Assembly (NCBI GenBank): GCA_045649265.1
Contig: JAZRPO010000003.1
Span: 1 to 12,299 of the forward strand
Direction: 5' to 3'
Length of the DNA: 12,299 nt
Source: SIG480 sp045649265
Lineage (GTDB): Bacteria; Bacillota; Clostridia; Oscillospirales; JAAYXM01
The position numbers and the translations under genes were made by a program. Numbering within the stretch: the first letter of the stretch is position 1; each line of letters starts with the position of its first letter. Below are positions 1 to 4,902 of the stretch, piece by piece. The notes beneath the pieces are model-generated. The model was not told the DNA's origin. It saw only the letters and a list, made by a program, of their open reading frames with translations, and searched no databases.

Positions 1-59
1 ATAAACGAAGGCTCAGGCGGGCTTATCTGTATAATACTATAAAATAAATCACGCTAAAT

Positions 60-94
60 AAAAATCCTATCGATTTGTGTCGATAGGATTTTTT
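60..94 (-). terminator. Strong intrinsic terminator after the tRNA-like element
   Basis: Positions 60-73 pair perfectly with 80-93 (14 bp) around a 6-base loop (74-79). Read on the minus strand it begins directly after the CCA end of the tRNA-like element and is followed by a T-rich run. On the plus strand it also ends in a T run (89-94), so it could stop transcription entering from an upstream plus-strand gene whose end would lie at the left edge of the window. Confidence 0.8.
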
Positions 95-166
95 GGTGCA
101 CCTGAGGAGATTTGAACTCCTAAGCCATTACTGGCACACGGACCTGATGGTCCCGCCCACTCGGCG
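94..166 (-). pseudogene. Degenerate tRNA-like element: intact T-arm, acceptor 3' strand and CCA
   Basis: On the minus strand, positions 121-105 form a perfect 5-bp T-arm with a TTCAAAT loop. They are followed by a 7-base acceptor 3' strand (104-98), discriminator A (97) and an encoded CCA (96-94). Upstream come a 4-bp variable-arm-like hairpin (135-132 with 127-124), a 5-bp hairpin with only a 4-base loop (153-149 with 144-140), and a GCCGAGTGG box (165-157) like the D-arm of Ser/Leu tRNAs. No 5' acceptor strand matching the required GCACCTG lies next to it, and no 5-bp stem with a 7-base anticodon loop can be drawn. I read it as a tRNA remnant or tRNA mimic, perhaps a tRNA 3' end left at an integration site. 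A terminator follows it directly. The identity of any original tRNA cannot be stated. Confidence 0.5.
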
Positions 167-175
167 AAAAATCAA

Positions 176-361
176 AAATCGCATAAAATCAGGGGTTTTA
201 GGTTGATATAAAGCATAAAAACTCTTGATTTTTTATGCAAATTTCATTCTGTGGAATTGCGGAATGGAATTAAATGTACTATAGAAACCATGCAAAAACC
301 AATCATCAATATGCAATACCAAAATGTTTGTTTTTGTTATAAAAATTGTTTGTTTTGTGCA
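176..361. other. AT-rich non-coding stretch with one A/T hairpin
   Basis: No credible gene is visible between the tRNA-like element and the riboswitch leader. An inverted repeat at 213-221 with 230-238 (9 bp, 8-base loop) lies in it. It is A/T-rich with only GC at the base, so a weak terminator is possible. An open frame from a GTG at 251 to 514 exists, but it lacks a ribosome binding site, runs into the riboswitch and encodes nothing recognisable. Confidence 0.5.
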
Positions 362-390
362 TTGATTTTTTGTCAAAAAAGCGATAAAAT
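362..390 (+). promoter_or_regulatory. Candidate sigma-A promoter (distal) for the B12 riboswitch operon
   Basis: TTGATT at 362-367 and TAAAAT at 385-390 are separated by exactly 17 bases, matching the vegetative -35/-10 pattern at 4-5 of 6 positions each. It would give a transcript starting near 397, about 100 bases before the aptamer. The region is AT-rich, so chance matches are likely. A second candidate lies closer to the aptamer. Confidence 0.4.
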
Positions 391-445
391 ATATAACATA
401 ATATCGTTTCTTTGCCGAAATGCTGATATTCGCATAGATATATCA

Positions 446-474
446 TTGAGAAAGTACGAAGAATATGATATTTT
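446..474 (+). promoter_or_regulatory. Candidate sigma-A promoter (proximal) for the B12 riboswitch operon
   Basis: TTGAGA at 446-451 (5 of 6 to consensus) and TATTTT at 469-474 (4 of 6) are spaced by 17 bases. Transcription would begin around 481, just in front of the cobalamin aptamer, which is the expected placement for a riboswitch leader. Confidence 0.4.
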
Positions 475-496
475 TAATTTAATACATTCACACAGA

Positions 497-715
497 GTGT
501 TGGTTATGCCGTAAAAGCCTATTTGCAAGGTATAATCAGTGGAAAGGGAATGGGGTGAGAATCCCCTGCGATAACTGTCGGTGTATGCATTGAAGTTTTT
601 GTATCCGTTATCGAAAGATAGTCAGTGGGAAACTGCGAAGGCAGGGTGCAAAAATGCAGACGGATTTGTCTATATGGTGCGAGTCACAAGACCTGCTTTG
701 ATGTTATCTCGTAAG
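497..715 (+). promoter_or_regulatory. Cobalamin (B12) riboswitch aptamer
   Basis: The conserved core boxes of the cobalamin aptamer appear in order: AAAGGGAA (543-550), the GGTGAGAATCCCC hairpin (554-566), the AACTGT box (573-578), an AGTCAGTGGGAAACTG-type segment (620-634) and the closing AGTCACAAGACCTGC box (682-696). GATAAC in the first internal loop (570-575) is fully complementary to GTTATC (703-708). The latter sits in the loop of a small hairpin (696-701 with 709-715, one bulge), as expected for the L5-L13 kissing interaction that forms when cobalamin binds. The outer boundaries are approximate. In known members ligand binding switches the downstream genes off; here these are the surface proteins and the ECF transporter starting at 930. 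Confidence 0.92.
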
Positions 716-797
716 TGCTCATTTGCATAGAGATGGCGTTTTCAGATAGAGGTGCCCAAATGTATTTTTAGGGCTTTGTGCGCATTCTCATCTGAAT

Positions 798-867
798 TGT
801 GATTCATCACAGAAAAACTCAGCTGTGGTAATTTTTTGAAAGAAAAATTGCCGCAGTTTTTTGTTTT
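798..867 (+). terminator. Riboswitch expression platform: intrinsic terminator with competing antiterminator
   Basis: Positions 823-836 pair with 843-856 over 14 bp (two G-T wobbles) around a 6-base loop, followed by six Ts, a G and four more Ts (857-867). This is a textbook intrinsic terminator about 60 bases before the first gene. The 5' arm can instead pair with 806-812 (7 bp with 823-829), which would be an antiterminator. That segment is in turn sequestered by a small hairpin, 798-802 with 807-811. These mutually exclusive pairings fit transcriptional control by the upstream aptamer. Which state ligand favours is inferred from the family, where B12 turns expression off. Confidence 0.8.
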
Positions 868-918
868 CTGCGGTGCGGAGGTGAAAATAAATAAAAAACA
901 ACGCAGAAAATAAAAAAC
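856..918 (+). repeat. Long inverted repeat abutting the ribosome binding site of the first gene
   Basis: Positions 856-872 pair with 902-918 over 17 consecutive bp (one G-T), enclosing a 29-base loop. The left arm contains the T run of the riboswitch terminator and the right arm stops one base before the GGAGG (919-923) of the surface-protein gene at 930. A shorter alternative hairpin pairs 851-856 with 868-873. The structure can only form in read-through transcripts. It might protect the mRNA or tune translation; its role is inferred. Confidence 0.5.
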
Positions 919-929
919 GGAGGATTAAA

Positions 930-3326
930 ATGAAAAAAACAATATCTTTAATTTTGAGCGTAGTAATGATTGTAAGCTCTCTTGGTGTAACAGCTTTTGC
1001 AACGGAGAACGAACTCAACGCAGCTACAGTGTACATAACAATAAGTAAACATGGAGAAATAGTAAATGACAAAAATGGTTGTCCGATTGCAATGACTGCG
1101 GTTGAACTTTCGGGCAAAGATGTGTATGTACTGGATGATGCTTTTAGAATTGTGCATGCCGACTTGTGTGAAGCCGGAGAGTCAGGTTATGAAACCGCAA
1201 CAGGTGATTATGGACTTTATGTTTCAAAATTTTGGGAGGATACAAGCGAAAATTTTACATATCAGGTGAATTTTGGCGAAGAAAGTGTGTGGGGCCCCAA
1301 TCACGAGCTTGAGAATGGTGACTTTATTGAGTTTTGTATAAATGAAAGCACTTCTCTTGATATGGAAGTATATACCTGTTTTAATGAGAGAAAAGTTGAA
1401 GTTCAGCCCGGGGAAACTGTGGATTTGGTATTGTCACAAGGTGAATACACGGCAGAAGGGCGGCTGTCATTCTCTGCTTGTGCGGATGCCACAATAACCG
1501 TAAATGGTGTTGTCACAGAGAATGTAACAGATGCAGATGGCAAGGCGTCGGTTTCTTTTGATGAGTGTGGTCGATATGTTATTTCAGCTGTTAAAACAAA
1601 GTTGGTCGCTGATGAAACGGTTACTGCTATTGAGGCGCCTGTTTGTGTGATTACAGTTAATGATACTGAAATTCCACCGACAGATATCCCCACGGACACG
1701 CCCACAGATGAGCCGGAAGATGATTTGCCTTATGTGACCGCAGAAGAACAGCTACATAATATAGTAGAAAAATATCTTTCGGACAGAATTTTAGATGACG
1801 GAAATATGTATTGGTTTGTGGCGGATTTTGCTGATTACCTAAAAATATATCCTGAAAGTCAATACATTTTTACTGATACACAAAAGCAAGGCCTTGTGGA
1901 TAAAATAATTGCTTTTGCGGATGCCTCTTCTTCACAGGGCGACCTTGCAAAATCCATTATTGCTCTTCGTGCATTAGGGTATGATGCAAAAAATACTTAC
2001 AAGAAAAACGGAACAGCTTTTGATATTGTGGCAAAGCTTAATTCGCTTATTACTGAAGAATCAGTGGCAGTACCATATTATGAATATACACTTCCTTATG
2101 TGTTGATTGCGCTCGAACAAGGCGAGGATTATGCTTCACAGGAAACCATAAATTTTCTTATAAATACCGCTGTTGGAATAAAGACCTCGTGGCAAGATAC
2201 AACATGGGGCATTGACGGGGCGGCACCTATGCTTCGCGCTCTTGCTCCTTACTGTGATACAAATCCCGACATCGCTGCTCTTGTCGAAGAAACAGCCAAT
2301 CTGATTAAAGATTATCAGGGCAGCAACGGCTCAATGGGCAATGCTGCATCAACAGGGCTTGCAATAGCAGGACTTTCGGCTGTTGGAATAAATCCTGAAA
2401 CAGTTTTGAAAGACGGAAAAAGTCTGGTTGACGGACTTATGAGCCAAAGTAACGGAGCTTTTGACGGATTTTTGCCTGAAGACAACTCCTTTAGCACAGA
2501 GCAAGGGTTAAGGGGACTTTGTGCTTGGAAATTGTGGGATAGCGATAAAATGATTTATGATTTTAAGGATTATCCGCAAAATGAAGCCAGGGCAACATTG
2601 GAAATTATCTATACTCCGTCGCGGGGCGGAAGCGGAGGCTCATCAAACAGTAAAACTGAAGAAAAAGACGATGTAAAAAAAGAGCCTGAAAATATTGAAG
2701 AAAAACCACAAGGGTTAAGCGAAAAAAATGAAGATATAAGAATTTTGCCAATACTTTTTGAAGAAAAGACCTTTGAGGATATACAAAGCAGTAAAAGTCA
2801 AAAGGCCATTGAAGAACTTGCTGCACGGGGAATTATAAACGGCAAAAATGAGAAAAGCTATTGTCCCGATGAAACAATGACACGAGCTGAATTTGCAGCT
2901 ATCGTGGTAAGAGCTTTGGGCGTGCCCGAAAAGAACAATGGAGCATTCGTTGATGTGAAAGAGAATGATTGGTTTAAAACATATGTAAACACGGCTTTTT
3001 CTTATGGCATTGTAAATGGTGTTTCAGAAAAGGAATTTAACCCTCATGGAGAAATCACGCGCGAAGAAGCAGCTACAATGATTCTAAGAGCAGCAAAGCT
3101 TTGCGGAATGAAGGAAGACACAAGTGAAGCCGGGATTAGAAACACCCTTGCTGAGTTTTCTGATTATGTTGAGGCGTCTGATTGGGCAATGACAGCACTT
3201 GCGTTTTGTTATAACGAAGAAATTCTTGATAAAAGTGTTATTGAAATAGAACCAAAAACAGAAGTAACAAGGGCAGAAATAGCCCAAATTCTTTATAATA
3301 TGCTTGGCAGGGCGAAGCTGATATGA
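930..3326 (+). CDS. Secreted SLH-anchored protein with transcobalamin-like beta domain and alpha/alpha toroid; putative cobalamin-capture protein
   Basis: The 798-residue protein has a Sec signal peptide (residues 1-24, cut after AFA). A beta-rich domain at about 33-138 has the pattern Y-x-V-N-x-G ... N-G-D-x-I-E-F seen in DUF4430/transcobalamin-type domains. An Ig-like domain (about 152-245) and a Pro/Thr/Asp linker (248-265) follow. An all-helical segment (about 270-548) resembles the terpenoid-cyclase/prenyltransferase alpha/alpha toroid, which is also the N-terminal fold of intrinsic factor and transcobalamin. A Gly/Ser and charged linker leads to three SLH repeats (about 614-662, 672-722, 741-793), which would attach it to the secondary cell-wall polymer. 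The ATG at 930 follows GGAGG at 919-923. It is the first gene after the B12 riboswitch and overlaps the next gene by 4 bases. The domain calls are by eye. Corrinoid binding is inferred from fold, riboswitch and transporter context, and a general adhesin or enzyme role is the alternative. Confidence 0.8.
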   Translation: MKKTISLILSVVMIVSSLGVTAFATENELNAATVYITISKHGEIVNDKNGCPIAMTAVELSGKDVYVLDDAFRIVHADLCEAGESGYETATGDYGLYVSKFWEDTSENFTYQVNFGEESVWGPNHELENGDFIEFCINESTSLDMEVYTCFNERKVEVQPGETVDLVLSQGEYTAEGRLSFSACADATITVNGVVTENVTDADGKASVSFDECGRYVISAVKTKLVADETVTAIEAPVCVITVNDTEIPPTDIPTDTPTDEPEDDLPYVTAEEQLHNIVEKYLSDRILDDGNMYWFVADFADYLKIYPESQYIFTDTQKQGLVDKIIAFADASSSQGDLAKSIIALRALGYDAKNTYKKNGTAFDIVAKLNSLITEESVAVPYYEYTLPYVLIALEQGEDYASQETINFLINTAVGIKTSWQDTTWGIDGAAPMLRALAPYCDTNPDIAALVEETANLIKDYQGSNGSMGNAASTGLAIAGLSAVGINPETVLKDGKSLVDGLMSQSNGAFDGFLPEDNSFSTEQGLRGLCAWKLWDSDKMIYDFKDYPQNEARATLEIIYTPSRGGSGGSSNSKTEEKDDVKKEPENIEEKPQGLSEKNEDIRILPILFEEKTFEDIQSSKSQKAIEELAARGIINGKNEKSYCPDETMTRAEFAAIVVRALGVPEKNNGAFVDVKENDWFKTYVNTAFSYGIVNGVSEKEFNPHGEITREEAATMILRAAKLCGMKEDTSEAGIRNTLAEFSDYVEASDWAMTALAFCYNEEILDKSVIEIEPKTEVTRAEIAQILYNMLGRAKLI

Positions 3327-3985
3327 AAAGAAAACTATTCCTAATTTTTATTTTAACATTAGTTGCAGTTGTTTTCGTTTCATGTGGCAAGGTAAATATC
3401 TCTGAAAATATTGAAAATGAGTCAAAAGTAATTATAACAGAGAGTGCAGCAGGCGAAAGTTTGCCACTCTCTGCACAAGGAAATGAAGATATTAAAACTG
3501 CCGAAACCGTTAAAACAGAAGATATATTTGATACTGCAGAGCCTGCAGGCGAAGTAGAAAATAAAGCTGATGCAAACGAAACAAATGAAAACATTACAGA
3601 ATGTTTGCTGTCAGTGCGGTGTGATACCATTTTAAACAATATGGATAAGCTTAATAAAGAAAAAAAGTCATTGGTGCCGAAGGATGGAATTATATTCGAG
3701 CAGACAAAAGTTGTCTTTTACGCCGGAGAAAGTGCATTTAATGTCTTGTCAAGAGAGCTTAAGAAAAACAAGATACATATTGATTTTGTAAATACACCGA
3801 TGTATAATACGGTATATATAAGAGGAATTTCAAATCTATATGAACACGATTGCGGAGAGCTTTCCGGATGGATATATAAAGTAAACGGAGAAGTACCGGG
3901 TTACGGTTGTTCACAATATCTGCTTAATGACGGGGACAAAATCGAATTTCTGTATACTTGTAATTTGGGTAAAGATATTGACTGA
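3323..3985 (+). CDS. DUF4430 (transcobalamin C-terminal-like) lipoprotein; putative cobalamin-binding protein
   Basis: This 220-residue protein begins with a basic, hydrophobic signal ending FVS-Cys21, a slightly atypical lipobox, so it should be lipid-anchored on the outer face of the membrane. Residues 22-92 are a low-complexity acidic spacer. The C-terminal part (about 93-217) is a clear DUF4430 domain. It starts with the C-x5-C segment (Cys94, Cys100), then GESAFNVL (135-142), the SGWIYKVNG block (181-189), YGCSQY (194-199) and DGDKIEFLYTC (203-213). DUF4430 is related to the small beta domain of intrinsic factor and transcobalamin that covers bound cobalamin. The start codon overlaps the previous stop (ATGA), with AGGG 10 bases upstream, so translation is probably coupled. 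Its place between the surface protein and the ECF transporter suggests a membrane-proximal receptor. Substrate binding is not shown by sequence alone. Confidence 0.85.
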   Translation: MKRKLFLIFILTLVAVVFVSCGKVNISENIENESKVIITESAAGESLPLSAQGNEDIKTAETVKTEDIFDTAEPAGEVENKADANETNENITECLLSVRCDTILNNMDKLNKEKKSLVPKDGIIFEQTKVVFYAGESAFNVLSRELKKNKIHIDFVNTPMYNTVYIRGISNLYEHDCGELSGWIYKVNGEVPGYGCSQYLLNDGDKIEFLYTCNLGKDID

Positions 3986-4014
3986 TTATGTGGTTGAAAA
4001 GAGGCAATATAAAA

Positions 4015-4902
4015 ATGAGCGAATTTAAAACATATCACCCGATTGTAAATTTCATATATTTTGTATTTGTAATCGGGTTTTCTTGCTTTTTTATGCATCC
4101 GGTGAGTCTCGGTATTTCACTTGCGAGTGGCTTTACATATTCCGCGATGTTAAAAGGTAAAAAAGCAATAAAAACAAACTTAATATATATGCTCCCAACG
4201 GCTTTAATGATGGCACTTATAAACCCTGTCTTTAACCACGAGGGCGCAACCATAATAGCGTATCTGCCAAGCGGAAATCCGTTGACACTTGAATCAGTTA
4301 TTTACGGACTTTGTGCAGCTTTTATGATTGTGGGTGTTATCTGTCATTTCTCTTGCTACAACGAGGTTATGACAAGCGATAAGTTTATGTATCTGTTCGG
4401 GAAAATCATTCCGGCAATGTCGCTAATCATTTCTATGACACTCCGCTTTGTACCGAAGTTTGCACATCAGCTAAAGGTCGTAACAAGCGCACAGAAATGT
4501 ATGGGGCGTGATGTTTCAAACGGAAGTATCATAAAACGGGCAAAAAACGGACTTAATATCTTGTCCATTATGACAACCTGGGCCTTAGAGAACTCCATTG
4601 AAACTGCGGACAGTATGAAATCCCGTGGCTATGGAATACCGGGAAGAACAGCGTTTTCGATATTCACATTTGACACACGAGATAAAAAAGCACTTATTTG
4701 TATTTTGCTTTTAGGTATATACACACTTGTTGGAAATTTAATGGGCGGAATGTATTTCAGTTTCTTTCCGAAGTTGGAATCAACAGATATTTCTGTATTT
4801 GGCACAAGTGTATTCTTGGCATATCTGCTTCTTTGTAGTAGCCCAATAATAATTGAACTTTGGGAGGTGAGAAAATGGAAAGCTTTAAGGTCAAAAATTT
4901 AA
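4015..4902 (+). CDS. ecfT: ECF transporter transmembrane coupling protein EcfT
   Basis: The 295-residue membrane protein is the T component that couples ATP hydrolysis by the A subunits to the substrate-binding S component. Hydrophobic segments lie at about 11-45, 53-71, 94-113, 127-145 and 225-282. The conserved EcfT coupling motif is seen as ADSMKSRGYG (198-207), an Ala-x3-4-Arg-Gly signature in the helix that docks on the ATPases. I prefer the ATG at 4015 because AGAGG (4000-4004) lies 10 bases upstream and the protein then begins MSEFKTYHP. An in-frame ATG at 3988, three bases after the previous stop, adds nine residues but has a poorer ribosome site. The end overlaps the next gene by 28 bases. 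Because it sits in a B12-riboswitch operon with its own ATPases and S domain, it looks dedicated to this transporter rather than shared between vitamins. Confidence 0.9.
   Translation: MSEFKTYHPIVNFIYFVFVIGFSCFFMHPVSLGISLASGFTYSAMLKGKKAIKTNLIYMLPTALMMALINPVFNHEGATIIAYLPSGNPLTLESVIYGLCAAFMIVGVICHFSCYNEVMTSDKFMYLFGKIIPAMSLIISMTLRFVPKFAHQLKVVTSAQKCMGRDVSNGSIIKRAKNGLNILSIMTTWALENSIETADSMKSRGYGIPGRTAFSIFTFDTRDKKALICILLLGIYTLVGNLMGGMYFSFFPKLESTDISVFGTSVFLAYLLLCSSPIIIELWEVRKWKALRSKI

Noticed and set aside
1..47. Possible last codons of an upstream plus-strand gene
   Set aside because: Two frames stay open to stops at 40-42 and 45-47, but so few codons cannot be assigned to any protein.
251..514. 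87-codon open frame from a GTG in the leader
   Set aside because: It has no ribosome binding site, an AT-driven composition and no recognisable motif, and it overlaps the promoter candidates and the start of the riboswitch.
881..913. Ten-codon GTG frame (possible leader peptide) in the 5' leader
   Set aside because: The GTG is embedded in the GGAGGTG motif itself, so it lacks a properly spaced ribosome site, and the peptide is just Lys/Arg-rich A-tract coding.
3988..4014. Earlier ATG start for ecfT
   Set aside because: It lies three bases after the previous stop without a good ribosome site, while the ATG at 4015 has AGAGG at suitable spacing and gives a typical EcfT N-terminus.
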